A DNA stretch of 64,000 bases from Mycobacterium sp. 1164985.4 (GCF_001668575.1 NZ_LZMD01000108.1:1-64000); one strand, 5' to 3'; shown: positions 19,836-29,244, numbered from the stretch's first letter. The notes: generated by a model not told the origin, from the letters alone. Made by a program: numbers and translations.

Positions 19836-20596
19836 TCCCCTCGCGAGCTGGGGCCCCATTTGAGGATCCGGCGCTTTTCCGCCTCGAACTCGTCCTGGCT
19901 CAACGCACCCGAATCCCGAAGTGCGGCCAGCTGCTTCAACTGCTCGAGCCGCACGCCCGACTCGTTCGGCTGGTGGGCGGACGAGGGCGTCGACACCGCG
20001 TGGAGCCTCGGTGGCCCGTCCACGTCGACGACCTCCTCCGGCGCGAGAGGTCGCGCGGCCTTGGCCGATCGAGCCGACCAGAACAGCGCGACGATGAGCC
20101 CGAGCAGTCCGAGCGCGGCCGACCCGCCGAAGGCCCACGCCAGCCAGCCGTATGTGGTTCCGTGTCCGAAGGCGAGCCGCGGGTTGATGTATCCGTTGAC
20201 GCTGCCGTCGGTCGAGACGCGATAGGTACCTGCCTCGGCGATCTGCGCGACCCAGATCCGCACATGTGTGTCGCTGTTCACGGTGGTTGTCCCACCGATA
20301 CTTTCGGTCACCGCCGGATCGGCGGCCCCGTCGGGTGCGTCGATGTTGACGCTGATCGCCGGGATCGGGAACCCACTCGTCGGCTGGCCGGTGGTCAGGG
20401 TTCGGAAACTGACGGTCACCTCGCCCGCGGGCAACTCGATGTTCTCGGCGCCCGGAATCGGAACCTCGCCGTAGGCGTCGAAATCGTCGAGCACGAACGC
20501 GTTGAGCACCAGGCTGACGATGAAACCGGCGACGGAGACCACGAGCGTCAACACGGAGACGACGACGGCGACGCGCGGGCCTGTCCTTCCGCTCAT
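19832..20596 (-). CDS. Membrane protein with C-terminal SHOCT domain
   Basis: 254 residues from ATG 20594-20596. The order is one N-terminal membrane segment (VAVVVSVLTLVVSVAGFIVS, residues 9-28), an extracytoplasmic beta-rich domain of about 130 residues, a second membrane segment (LAWAFGGSAALGLLGLIVAL), a proline-rich linker, and a C-terminal SHOCT motif (LEQLKQLAALRDSGALSQDE then FEAEKRRIL). SHOCT domains are short oligomerisation modules often found in bacterial membrane proteins. The function is unknown. The gene end overlaps the convergent hydrolase gene by its stop codon. Confidence 0.8.
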   Translation of the reverse strand: MSGRTGPRVAVVVSVLTLVVSVAGFIVSLVLNAFVLDDFDAYGEVPIPGAENIELPAGEVTVSFRTLTTGQPTSGFPIPAISVNIDAPDGAADPAVTESIGGTTTVNSDTHVRIWVAQIAEAGTYRVSTDGSVNGYINPRLAFGHGTTYGWLAWAFGGSAALGLLGLIVALFWSARSAKAARPLAPEEVVDVDGPPRLHAVSTPSSAHQPNESGVRLEQLKQLAALRDSGALSQDEFEAEKRRILKWGPSSRGD

Positions 20597-20733
20597 GGGC
20601 AGAGTTTGACACGGCCTGCGTGCGCGCGGCGTGGTGTTGCGCTCGATAGGTCGACCTCCGTCGGCGTCGGCGGCCAACGAGGACTACCGTCGGAGAGGAC
20701 CGAATCTGTTGTCCGCACGTCACGGAGGTCGCG

Positions 20734-21822
20734 ATGCCCGAGTCCAGCATCGTCGTGCGGCCCGAGCCGATGGAGAGCGGGTCGTACACGGCCGGTTCGC
20801 GTCTACAGGCCGCCGGCCTACAGGGCGCGATCAAGCTCTTCGAGGAGGCGGCCGCGGCCGTACCGGTCCCGCGGCTCCCACAACCGTTCGTCATCGCCGA
20901 CTACGGCGCGTCGACCGGTCACAACTCGCTGTTGCCGATCTGCGCCGCAATCGCGGTGCTGCGCAAGCGGACCCGTACCGACCAACCCACCCTCGTCGTG
21001 CACACCGATGTGCCCGAGAACGACTTCACCGCGCTGTTCCGCACGCTCGCCGAGGATCCGGACACCTATCTGAGCAAGGACTCCGCGGCTTTCGCCTCGG
21101 CGATCGGCCGGTCCTTCTACTCGCAGATCATGCCGTCGAGCAGCGTGAACCTCGGGTGGAGTTCCTGGGCGATACATTGGCTCAGCCGTGTCCCGGCGCC
21201 GATCCCCGACCATGTGCACGTGGCGTACAGCCGCGACGCGGCCGTGCGCGCCGCGTACGCCAGGCAGGCGGCCACGGACTGGCACGAGTTCATCGCGTTC
21301 CGCGGCCGTGAGCTGCGTCGCGGCGGGCGTCTGGTCGTGATGACGACGGCGGTCGACGAGAACGGGGACATAGGTTACCGATCGGTGCTCAACGCGCTCG
21401 CCGACGCGATCGGCGAGCTGGCCGCCGAGGGGTCGCTCACGGCCGACGAGGTGCACCGGATGGGTATCCCGATCGTCGGCAGGCGGGAACAGGATTTCTT
21501 GGCGCCGTTCGCCCCGAAGGGCCGCTTCGAACAGCTCGAGATCGAGCACCTCGAGATCTTCAACGCCGAGGACCGTTTCTGGCAGCAGTACCAGGTCGAC
21601 GGCAACGCAACAGCTTTCGGTGCACAGTGGGCGTCGTTCGCCAGAGCGGCGGTGTTCCCCACGCTGGCGACCGCACTCGAGGGTGGTGCCGCCGACCCGC
21701 GGTCGGCCCAGTTCTTTGATCGCCTCGAAGCGGGTCTCGCGGCCCGGTTGGCCGCGGCTCCCGAGCAGACCCAGATCCCGATGGCGCACCTGGTGTTGAC
21801 CAAGCGGCCGAGGACGCCCTGA
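20734..21822 (+). CDS. SABATH-type SAM-dependent carboxyl methyltransferase
   Basis: 362-residue protein of the SAM-dependent carboxyl methyltransferase family known from plant salicylate and jasmonate methyltransferases. Visible: N-terminal MESGSYT, the SAM site FVIADYGASTGHNSL near 52-66, VVHTDVPENDFTALF, NLGWSSWAIHWLSR (the aromatic substrate region) and GRLVVMTTAVDENG. A mycobacterial homologue was described as a fatty acid O-methyltransferase, so the product may be a fatty acid methyl ester. A GGAGGT lies ahead of the ATG. It is convergent with the GlxA-type gene. Confidence 0.85.
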   Translation: MPESSIVVRPEPMESGSYTAGSRLQAAGLQGAIKLFEEAAAAVPVPRLPQPFVIADYGASTGHNSLLPICAAIAVLRKRTRTDQPTLVVHTDVPENDFTALFRTLAEDPDTYLSKDSAAFASAIGRSFYSQIMPSSSVNLGWSSWAIHWLSRVPAPIPDHVHVAYSRDAAVRAAYARQAATDWHEFIAFRGRELRRGGRLVVMTTAVDENGDIGYRSVLNALADAIGELAAEGSLTADEVHRMGIPIVGRREQDFLAPFAPKGRFEQLEIEHLEIFNAEDRFWQQYQVDGNATAFGAQWASFARAAVFPTLATALEGGAADPRSAQFFDRLEAGLAARLAAAPEQTQIPMAHLVLTKRPRTP

Positions 21823-21826
21823 GCCG

Positions 21827-22789
21827 TCAGCTCGCGATGCGATCGCGAAATGTGTTGCGGTAGCTCTGCGGCGACACACCGGTCAGTCGCCGGAACTGCT
21901 CCCGGAAGTTCGCCGCGGAGGTGAAGCCCACCTCACGCCCGATGCGTTCGACCCCGTGGCCGGTGCTCTCCAACAGCTGCTGCGCGTGCCGGATGCGCAC
22001 GCCGGTCAGCCACTGCATCGGCGTCTGCCCCGTCTCGGCCTGGAAGCGCCGGTTGAGTGTGCGCACGCTGAGCGCCGCGTGCGCCGCCAGGTCGTGCAGT
22101 GTCAGGTCGCGGTGTGCGTTGTGTTCGATCCACGCCAGCAGATCGTCGAGCGTGGTCTGCTCGGCAATGCTGTTGACCACCGGGCGGTTTCGGACGATGA
22201 ACTGGGCCTGGCCGCCGCTGCGGTGCAGCGGGGCGACCGCCATGCGGGCCGCGTCCGCGGCGACCGAGCTGCCGTGGTCGAGTGCCACCATGTGCAGGCA
22301 CAGGTCGAGCCCGGCGGACGCCCCCGCCGATGTGAGCATGTCGCCCTCGTCGACGTAGAGGACGTCGGGATCGAGCTGCACATTCCGATACCGCGCGCGG
22401 AACAGATCGGCGGCCGCCCAGTGCGTGGTGGCGCGCCTGCCGTCCAGCAGCCCGGCCTCCGCGAGGGCGAACGCCCCCGTGCAGATCGAGGCGATCCGCG
22501 CTCCCCTGCGGTGCGCGGATCTCAGCGCGTCGACGAGCGCGTCGGGCGACGGGGTGTCCAGGTCGTTGCAGCCAGGCACCACGATGGTGTCGGCGCGCCG
22601 AAGGTCGCCGATGCCGTGGTCGCTCGCGATGGCGAGCGGACCCGCGGTGACGACCGGGGCCGTCCCGCACACGATGACGCGGTAGCCCGGCTCCCCGGAC
22701 GGCAACCGGACGCGGCCGAACACCTCGACCGCCGTCCCCAGATCGAACGCGATGGTGTCGGGCAGCGCGACGACGGCGACCGTGTGCAT
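21827..22789 (-). CDS. GlxA-family regulator (DJ-1/PfpI plus AraC helix-turn-helix)
   Basis: 320 residues: an N-terminal DJ-1/PfpI-like domain (residues about 1-190, with the cysteine in SICTGAF) and a C-terminal AraC DNA-binding domain with two helix-turn-helix units (LTLHDLAAHAALSVRTLNRRF and GVERIGREVGFTSAANFREQF). In this family the amidase-like domain usually senses a ligand. The end of the gene is four bases from the end of the convergent methyltransferase gene. Target genes are not evident. Confidence 0.9.
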   Translation of the reverse strand: MHTVAVVALPDTIAFDLGTAVEVFGRVRLPSGEPGYRVIVCGTAPVVTAGPLAIASDHGIGDLRRADTIVVPGCNDLDTPSPDALVDALRSAHRRGARIASICTGAFALAEAGLLDGRRATTHWAAADLFRARYRNVQLDPDVLYVDEGDMLTSAGASAGLDLCLHMVALDHGSSVAADAARMAVAPLHRSGGQAQFIVRNRPVVNSIAEQTTLDDLLAWIEHNAHRDLTLHDLAAHAALSVRTLNRRFQAETGQTPMQWLTGVRIRHAQQLLESTGHGVERIGREVGFTSAANFREQFRRLTGVSPQSYRNTFRDRIAS

Positions 22790-22845
22790 GTCGCCACCCT
22801 AACAGCCGAGTGGCAATTCTTACGCGTACCGCCGAGATCTTGCCA

Positions 22846-24600
22846 TCACGGGTTCATCTCGTATGCGCCGTCGTAGGCCTTCACCCGCTCCCACACCCGG
22901 TCGAACCGCGCGGCGTCGTGCTGCGGCGCGCGGATCGCGCCGAGCGCCCACGACTGCTGATCCGCCGTCGCGGTCGGCTTGCCATGCAGCGCAACGGCAT
23001 AGGAGTTGAAGTCGCGGATCTGGAAGTCGAAGATCTGGTCGATCAGATCGCGGTCGAGGTCGGTCAGCGCGGCCTGCTCGAGGATCAGCTGACCGTAGAC
23101 GATCAGCGAGAACAGGTGGCCGACGTTAAGCAGGAAGTCGAGGTCCTTCTGCTGGTCGGCGTCGGGTGCGGCGGTCAGCAGCAGGTCGCGGAACGCTCTG
23201 GCCTGGTCGTAGAACACCGCGACGTTCGGGGCGTCGAGGGCTCGCTCGTACACCGGCGTCCAGTCGGCGAACTGCACTCTGCCCGCTCCGCGGGTCGGTC
23301 CCTGGTTCCAGAAGAACGTGTCGTCGGCGGCGTCGGCGCGAGTCGGGATCTCCGGATACTGCGCGGGGTTGAGCATGTAGTTCGGCATGAACTTCAGCAC
23401 CAGGCCCACGTTGACGTGCACGGTGCCCTCGAGGCGGGGCAGGGTCCCGATGAGCTGGGCGACCTCGCGGAACATCGTGTTCTTCTCATAACCCTTGGCG
23501 GCGATGACGTCGTGCAACGCGCGCAGCACGGCCTCGCCCTCCATCGTCACCTTGGCCTTGGTCATCGGGTTGAACAGCAGATAGCGCCGATCGTCGAGGC
23601 TGGCGCTGCGGAAGTAGTCGACGGCGCGCGCGCTGAACAGTTTCATCGCGACCAACCGGGAGTATGCGTCGACGAAATTCGCTCGCACGTGCGAGAAGTC
23701 GGTGACGGGGTTGCCGTAGAGGATGCGGTTCTGCGCGTGGGTGATCGCCTCGTAGAACGCGTGCTCGGTCATCCCGATCGAACAGGTGCACAGGTTGAAC
23801 TTGCCGACGTTGACCGTATTCAGCGCGGCGGCAAAGGCTTCCACGCCGGTGTGCAGGATGTCCTCTTCGCGTACCGGGTAGTTCTCGAGCCGGAACGTGC
23901 TCACGTAGATCTGCATGTGCACGACGTTGTCGATCAGGTGGTAGTCCTCGTGGCGACTGTCGACGGCGAAGAACACATACCCTTCCCCGGCGTCCGCCTC
24001 ACTAATGTCTCCGCGCCGGCCGAACACCGACACCATGCTGGCGACGTTGCCATTGCCGATGTAGTACTTCTCTCCGGTGGCGCGGTACAGAATCCCGTTG
24101 GCGCGATCCTCCTCGCTTGCGGGTGTGAGCACCATGTCGGTGTTGTAGACATCGGCGCCATGGGCTCGCTCGGACAGCCCGAAGGCCATCACCTCGCCCG
24201 CTTCTAGATCGTCGGCAGCCCGCAGCTTGGCGTTCTTGTTCTCGCTCTGCCAGATCGGCCCGAGGCCGAGGATGGTGACCTGTTCGGTGTACCAGTACGT
24301 CAGCCCGTAGAAGCCGAGGATCTCCGACAGCGCTGCGTTGCGGGCGGCGTCCCACCGCTTGTTCGGATCACCGCCGGCGAACTCCGCCGGCGTCAGGAAC
24401 GTGGCGAACAGTCTTTCGCGACTGACGAATTCGATGAAGTCCGCGGGCCAGTGGGCGGACAGGTCGTCGTCGAGAATGCGTTTCTTGCCGAGGCCCTCGA
24501 AGAAGTCGATGGTCGCGCGCAGCAGCCTGCGGGTCTCGGTGTCGAACTGTTGCGGATCGTACGTGTGCGGGTTGAACAACAAGCCGTCCGTCTGCGTCAT
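22846..24600 (-). CDS. Acyl-CoA dehydrogenase family protein (584 aa)
   Basis: FAD-dependent acyl-CoA dehydrogenase or oxidase superfamily member, much longer than the usual 380-400 residues. Visible: AFGLSERAHGADVYNTDMVL (the flavin-binding strand region, residues about 145-165), GEKYYIGNGNVASMVSVFGR, and a helical C-terminal half. The extra C-terminal helical part of about 180 residues (FFWNQGPTRGAG, then DLDFLLNVGHLFSLIVYGQL) recalls acyl-CoA oxidases. Substrate unknown; probably lipid degradation. It ends the leftward gene row 29244-22846, 27 bases after the Hsp70-like gene. Confidence 0.85.
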   Translation of the reverse strand: MTQTDGLLFNPHTYDPQQFDTETRRLLRATIDFFEGLGKKRILDDDLSAHWPADFIEFVSRERLFATFLTPAEFAGGDPNKRWDAARNAALSEILGFYGLTYWYTEQVTILGLGPIWQSENKNAKLRAADDLEAGEVMAFGLSERAHGADVYNTDMVLTPASEEDRANGILYRATGEKYYIGNGNVASMVSVFGRRGDISEADAGEGYVFFAVDSRHEDYHLIDNVVHMQIYVSTFRLENYPVREEDILHTGVEAFAAALNTVNVGKFNLCTCSIGMTEHAFYEAITHAQNRILYGNPVTDFSHVRANFVDAYSRLVAMKLFSARAVDYFRSASLDDRRYLLFNPMTKAKVTMEGEAVLRALHDVIAAKGYEKNTMFREVAQLIGTLPRLEGTVHVNVGLVLKFMPNYMLNPAQYPEIPTRADAADDTFFWNQGPTRGAGRVQFADWTPVYERALDAPNVAVFYDQARAFRDLLLTAAPDADQQKDLDFLLNVGHLFSLIVYGQLILEQAALTDLDRDLIDQIFDFQIRDFNSYAVALHGKPTATADQQSWALGAIRAPQHDAARFDRVWERVKAYDGAYEMNP

Positions 24601-24627
24601 TGCGCAAGCGTAGGGCGCGGATCGGCG

Positions 24628-26403
24628 CTACGGAGCCGGTTGACCGGGCAGCTGCGGGGCCGGCACCCACGGAAGACCGGGGATGGTCGGGTACGGCGCC
24701 GTCGGGCTCCACGGCGGCGGCTGAGTGGTCGGCGGCGGCTCCGTCGCGGCGGGCGGCGGCTCGGATGTCGGCGGCGGCGGCTCCGACGTCGGCGGCGGCG
24801 GCTCCGGCGACGGAGGGGGCGGTTCGGGCGACTGGGGCGCCTCGGTGACCGTCCGGGTCGCTGGCGGAGGCGGCTGGTAGACCGTCTGCGGAGCCTGTGT
24901 CGCCGGCGGGGGCGGCTCGGCGGTGGTCGTCGTCGTGGGTGGCGGGGTGACCGTCGGCGGCGTGGTGGTCGATGCGGGCGCGGGCGCGGACTCGTCGCCG
25001 GACATCACCCACACCACCGCCGCCACCAGCGCGGCCAATACCACGAGGACTCCGCCCGCGAGTGGGACCGCAGGATTGCGGTACCAGGGGACCGGGCGCT
25101 GCGGCACGTCGTCCCAGGACTCTTCCTCGAACTGCATCTGCGGACGCACGTCGGCCGCGGCGGGAGACGAATAGTCATAGGGGTCGGTGGCCATGGCCTC
25201 GGGCACATCGGGCACATCGTCGGCGTCTGACCACGCCAAGGCTCCGAACGACCCCGACTGTGGAGGTGCCTCATCGCCCTGGGCGCCGAGTTCGGGGGCC
25301 ATCGCGGTCGCGGCCGCGGCGGCCGCGGCGGCGCCGGGAGCCGCGGACATCGCCGTCATGCCCTCTTCGACGGTGCCCCTGACCGCGGCCAGCCCGCCGC
25401 CCTCGGCCGCGGACAGTTCGGGATGGGCGGACGTGATGACCGGCGCCCGGAACCGCTCCGAGAGCGTGGTGGTGATGACCGGGATACGCGCGCCACCACC
25501 CACCGACGCCACGGCGGCGAGCTCTCGAACACCGTTGCGCTGCAACGTGTCCTGCAGAACATCGGTGAAACCCGCGAGTGGCCCGCGCAGCGCCTCGTCG
25601 AGTTCGGTGCGGGTGAGTCGCACGTCGCTGCGGTGCCCAGGGAGTTCGGCGACCAACGACGTGAATGCCGCGGTCGACAGCCGCTCCTTGGCCCCGCGGC
25701 ACTGCGAACGCAGCCGCGACAGCGATCCGATCGCCGAGGTGCTCGACAGGTCGACGGCGCCGGCCGCCGACAGGTCCTCGATGACGTGGGTCAGCAGCGC
25801 CTGGTCGACCAGGTCACCGGACAGGTCGTGGTGGCGGACGGTCTCGCCGATCTGCGCGTAGCCGTTGTCCGCGTCGAACAGGCTCACGCTGGTGCCGGTC
25901 CCGCCGAAGTCGCAGAGCGCGATGACGCCGCGGGCGGGCACCCCCGGCTCATTTTTGAGCGAGGTCAGCGCGGCCACCGCATCGGAGACGACGGGCGCGG
26001 GCTGGGGCCGCTGGAACTCGGGAATCGCGGCCAGGGCACCGCGCAGGGCGTCGACCGAGGCTGGCCGCCAGTGCGCCGGATGCGTCACCGCGATCTGGCC
26101 GACGGGACTGCGCCCACCCCCGACCGCGTGCAGCATTGCGCGCAGGGCGTCGGCGAGCACGACTTCGGCCTTGTGACTGGTGCCGTCGGCGGCCACGATG
26201 CCGACCGGATCCCCGACGCGGTCGACGAAATCGGTCAGTATCAGACCGCGTTCGTTCAGGTTACGGTTTTCGCTGGGCACGCCGACCTCGGGCGGCCGGT
26301 GGGGAAACAGGGTCAGCACCGGTGACCGGGTCAGGGCGGCCCTGCCCACGACGACGGCCGCCAGATTGGTGGCGCCGACCGAGAGCCCTACGCCGTCAGC
26401 CAT
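24628..26403 (-). CDS. Hsp70-like protein with membrane anchor and proline-rich tail
   Basis: 591 residues, the size of M. tuberculosis Rv2264c. Residues 1-350 are an actin/Hsp70 ATPase-type fold: phosphate 1 loop LSVGATN (the canonical Asp is replaced by Ser), phosphate 2 loop CDFGGTGTSV, and the adenosine motif SVGGGARIP. An Ala-rich linker follows, then one membrane segment at about 444-466 (GGVLVVLAALVAAVVWVM), then a tail of about 125 residues built of PPPPT/S/E repeats. No substrate-binding domain is present. The ATPase should be cytoplasmic and the tail outside. The start overlaps the preceding stop (ATGA). Function unknown. Confidence 0.85.
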   Translation of the reverse strand: MADGVGLSVGATNLAAVVVGRAALTRSPVLTLFPHRPPEVGVPSENRNLNERGLILTDFVDRVGDPVGIVAADGTSHKAEVVLADALRAMLHAVGGGRSPVGQIAVTHPAHWRPASVDALRGALAAIPEFQRPQPAPVVSDAVAALTSLKNEPGVPARGVIALCDFGGTGTSVSLFDADNGYAQIGETVRHHDLSGDLVDQALLTHVIEDLSAAGAVDLSSTSAIGSLSRLRSQCRGAKERLSTAAFTSLVAELPGHRSDVRLTRTELDEALRGPLAGFTDVLQDTLQRNGVRELAAVASVGGGARIPVITTTLSERFRAPVITSAHPELSAAEGGGLAAVRGTVEEGMTAMSAAPGAAAAAAAATAMAPELGAQGDEAPPQSGSFGALAWSDADDVPDVPEAMATDPYDYSSPAAADVRPQMQFEEESWDDVPQRPVPWYRNPAVPLAGGVLVVLAALVAAVVWVMSGDESAPAPASTTTPPTVTPPPTTTTTAEPPPPATQAPQTVYQPPPPATRTVTEAPQSPEPPPPSPEPPPPTSEPPPPTSEPPPAATEPPPTTQPPPWSPTAPYPTIPGLPWVPAPQLPGQPAP

Positions 26404-27500
26404 CAGCGGATGGTGCCTGCGCCCGGAATCAAAGGCAAATCGAGCGCCGTCACCCAGCCGGGTGAGAGTTCGTTGACGGCGGGCACGGCGTTGAGGGCGC
26501 GCAGGCCGGTCGCCAGGCAACCGGCCGCGGCGGCGTCGCGACCGGAGCCGTCGGTGAACCGGAACGCCGTCTCCTGGAAGATGCTCGGCGTGCCCTCGAT
26601 GTCGACGCGGTAGACGTCGTTCTCGTTGCCCGACGGCCAGTCGGGTGCCGCGTCGTTGCCGATGCGGTTGACGTGTTCGAGCTGGATCCGCGTCTCGCCC
26701 TGGTACACGCCGTTGATGGTGAACCGCACGGCCGCGACGCTCCCGGGCGCGATGACTCCCTTCGCGGTCTTGCGTTCGGTCGGCGTGACCCACTTGTCCC
26801 ATGTCGTGGTGATCTCGTCGAGCATGATCCCCGCGGCATGCGCGATCATCGGAACTGTTGCGCCCCAGGCGAATATCAGAATGTCGGGGTTCTCCAGCAG
26901 TGGCCGGTACTCGGGCGGTTTGCCGATACCCATCTCGCGGTCGTAGTCGCCCTCGTAGTTCGTGTAGTCCAGCAGTTCGGAGGCGCGGACCTTGCGGACC
27001 TCCGAACACAGTCCCATCAGCGTCATCGGGAACAGGTCGTTGGCGAATCCGGGGTCGATGCCGGTGGTCAGGCACGACGACTCGCCGAGTTCACAAGCCT
27101 CGGTGATGGGTTCGATCCAGTTCGGCGGATTGAGGTGCATGGTCGGCCAGATCCACGGCGTCATCGCGGTCGAGCAGACGTCGATGCCGGCCCGCAAAAA
27201 CCGGGTGATCAGCGCGATGTTGTCGTCGGCGTGATTGGCGGTCGGTCCGTAGTGCACCAACGCATCGGGTTCGAGCGCGATCAGTGCGTCGACGTCGTCG
27301 GTCGCGGTCAACCCCAGCGGGGCACCCAGCCCGCAGATCTCGCCGACGTCGCGGCCCACCTTGTCCGGGTTGCTCACCCCGACGCCGACCAGCTCGAACA
27401 GCGGGTGTTTGACGATCTCGGGGATCACCATCTTGCCCACGAAGCCGGTACCCCAGACCACTACGCGTTTGGCGCCAGAATCCCGAAATCGCCCAGCCAC
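26403..27500 (-). CDS. NAD(P)-binding DapB-like dehydrogenase
   Basis: 365 residues from a GTG (27498-27500) preceded by GGAAGG at six-base spacing, which decides the start; an upstream in-frame extension to 27677 has no conserved sequence. The N-terminal Rossmann fold reads RVVVWGTGFVGKMVIPEI, and the rest resembles the dihydrodipicolinate-reductase-like/diaminopentanoate dehydrogenase group common in mycobacteria (DALVHYGPTA, TGIDPGFAND, GETRIQLEHVNRIG). True DapB is far shorter, so this is not lysine biosynthesis. The substrate is unknown. It is coupled to the Hsp70-like gene by a four-base overlap. Confidence 0.82.
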   Translation of the reverse strand: MAGRFRDSGAKRVVVWGTGFVGKMVIPEIVKHPLFELVGVGVSNPDKVGRDVGEICGLGAPLGLTATDDVDALIALEPDALVHYGPTANHADDNIALITRFLRAGIDVCSTAMTPWIWPTMHLNPPNWIEPITEACELGESSCLTTGIDPGFANDLFPMTLMGLCSEVRKVRASELLDYTNYEGDYDREMGIGKPPEYRPLLENPDILIFAWGATVPMIAHAAGIMLDEITTTWDKWVTPTERKTAKGVIAPGSVAAVRFTINGVYQGETRIQLEHVNRIGNDAAPDWPSGNENDVYRVDIEGTPSIFQETAFRFTDGSGRDAAAAGCLATGLRALNAVPAVNELSPGWVTALDLPLIPGAGTIR

Positions 27501-27564
27501 TGTTCGCCTTCCACTCTGCCCCGCACTACACCATAGGGCGCGCACCGCCCGAACGGATCGGCCG

Positions 27565-28698
27565 TTACAGATTGATCGGATCGGGCGGCGGCACCGTCCT
27601 GGTGCTGTCTTTGAGCGCGGCCTTGAACTGCATCGTGCGATAGGGCCAGCCCGTGGCCGTATTCCACTGCGAGACAACCAATCCGACGCCTCCGTCGATG
27701 TCGAAGCGCGACCCGGGCAGCAGGTAGCCGCCGTAGAGCTGGGCGACCCGGCTGCCGAAATGGTCTTCGCCGTCCCAGCCCGATCCGAGGACGGGCATCT
27801 GGATCGGGGTGGTGTGCATGTTCGCCACCGGCGAGGACACGACCCGGTAACCGAGCGCGTACTTCGAGGCGAGGAAACCGCCCAGCACCCACTTTCCGGG
27901 CGCGATACGCCGAAAGGCGAGCTCGCCCCAGCGCTCCTCGACGGGGGTGATCGGCGTCGCGGACGTCCCCCACGACCACCGTGTCCCGTCGAAACCCCAA
28001 CTGAGATAACGCCTCCGGTCGCCGATGTGCTCGGGGCGCACCCGCATGAGCACGATGCCCTTGTCGCGTCGAAAGCCGGTGGCCGCCACGTACACCCAGC
28101 CGTCGTCCGGGTCGTGATCCCATGCCCAGCACTGAGCGTGGCCGTTGTGCAGGTCCGCGGGGAACTTCGCCCTCTCCCCCAAGTGCGTCCAGCTCACCCC
28201 GCTGTCGCGAGATCGCCAGATCTCGGTCCATACGACGGTGCCGAAGCCGCGGTTGACGATGGCGTGCAGGTACATGTCGCCGCCGACGGTCAGCAGGTCC
28301 GACGGGATCACGGTGCTGATACCGCCGCGACTCCAGCCGGATCCCGCGTCGTCGTGCTCGTAGCGCCACAGTTGGCGCGCGTAGTCCGGGTCGCTGCCGC
28401 CGGCCCGTTCATAGACGATCGGATGGTCCGCGTCGCCGGTGCCGATCAGGATGACCGGTGAGCGCCAGTCTCCCTCCCCGACTCGGGTGCCGGAGAAGGT
28501 GTCGCCGAACACCGACACCAGCTTGCCGTTCGGAGCGTTCACCGACGCGCCGAGGTCGGTGCAGGTGACCCCCCATCGATCGGTCAGGCCGGGACCGGTC
28601 AGGTCGAGGGCCTTGCCGTTGAGAAGCGGCAGCCGTGCCCGCCCGGTCGGTTCGAGCGAGCGCCCGGCCGCACGGCCGATCGACGGATCGTCAGGCAC
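27565..28698 (-). CDS. DUF4185 protein, possible arabinan hydrolase (first copy)
   Basis: 377 residues with a GTG start directly abutting the stop of the preceding gene (no gap). DUF4185 fold: TDRWGVTCTDLGASV near residue 40, then VSVFGDTFSG (the conserved acidic FGDTF motif), SRDSGVSWTHLG, and GGFLASKYALGY. Members of DUF4185 were recently placed among D-arabinan-degrading glycoside hydrolases (GH183, as I recall), so a role in arabinogalactan or lipoarabinomannan turnover is plausible. No clear signal peptide is seen from this start, which is odd for a cell-wall enzyme; export may depend on another route or an undetected start. Confidence 0.8.
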   Translation of the reverse strand: MPDDPSIGRAAGRSLEPTGRARLPLLNGKALDLTGPGLTDRWGVTCTDLGASVNAPNGKLVSVFGDTFSGTRVGEGDWRSPVILIGTGDADHPIVYERAGGSDPDYARQLWRYEHDDAGSGWSRGGISTVIPSDLLTVGGDMYLHAIVNRGFGTVVWTEIWRSRDSGVSWTHLGERAKFPADLHNGHAQCWAWDHDPDDGWVYVAATGFRRDKGIVLMRVRPEHIGDRRRYLSWGFDGTRWSWGTSATPITPVEERWGELAFRRIAPGKWVLGGFLASKYALGYRVVSSPVANMHTTPIQMPVLGSGWDGEDHFGSRVAQLYGGYLLPGSRFDIDGGVGLVVSQWNTATGWPYRTMQFKAALKDSTRTVPPPDPINL

Positions 28699-29244
28699 CT
28701 AGAAGCAGCGGCGCAGTCCGCCGGGCTCGCAGATCAGCGGATACGGCGTGACCGGGATGGCCAGGGGCTGCTTGAACGTCAGCGTCAGCGGCAGTTCGAC
28801 CATGCCGGGCTGCTCACCGCAGACCGCGTCGTGGATGATCCTGACCCGGCCCTGGAGGGTGGACCCGTTGAACGAATAGATCTCTTTCTGCAACGCGGTG
28901 CTGCCGTCGGGGCAGTTGCGGATCGAGTCGAAGGTGTTCGACTTGAACGTCCAGTCGCCGCCGACCATGTCGGCCTCGGCGCCACCGCGGCCGGCCGGCG
29001 TGACCTTCAGCCGGCAGCCGACCGGCAGGATCAGCGGCTCGCGCAGGTCGCCCACGGTCGGCACGCAGATCGGGAAGATCTCCCAGGTGGTCTCGGCCTG
29101 ACCGGCGATCTTGACGGTGTAGACCCCTTCGGGGGTGTCGGGAGACTTGACGTCGCCCTGGCCGGCGGCGACGCCGACGGCACCGAACACCAGCGCAAGG
29201 ATGAACGCGGCGAGGCCCAGCGTCCCCGCGATCGTCTTGGTCAC
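28699..29244 (-). CDS. Small exported protein, cysteine-rich
   Basis: 181 residues from a GTG with AAGGGGC upstream. A typical signal peptide (TKTIAGTLGLAAFILALVFG, cleavage probably after VGVAA). The mature part has six cysteines (FPICVP, VGCRL, RNCPD, AVCGEQ, LICEP and RRCF), suggesting disulfides outside the membrane. Mycobacterial exported proteins with the pattern TWEIFPICVPTVGDLREPL are common, and none has a known role. First gene of the leftward row that continues with DUF4185, the DapB-like dehydrogenase and the Hsp70-like protein. Confidence 0.82.
   Translation of the reverse strand: MTKTIAGTLGLAAFILALVFGAVGVAAGQGDVKSPDTPEGVYTVKIAGQAETTWEIFPICVPTVGDLREPLILPVGCRLKVTPAGRGGAEADMVGGDWTFKSNTFDSIRNCPDGSTALQKEIYSFNGSTLQGRVRIIHDAVCGEQPGMVELPLTLTFKQPLAIPVTPYPLICEPGGLRRCF

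Noticed and set aside
19071..20894. 607-codon minus-strand frame covering three other genes
   Set aside because: It crosses the metallo-hydrolase and SHOCT genes in other frames; the translated text is Arg-rich shadow sequence.
26403..26405. Reading the DapB-like gene as lysine biosynthesis dapB
   Set aside because: The protein is about 100 residues longer than DapB and belongs to a different branch; no other lysine genes are near.
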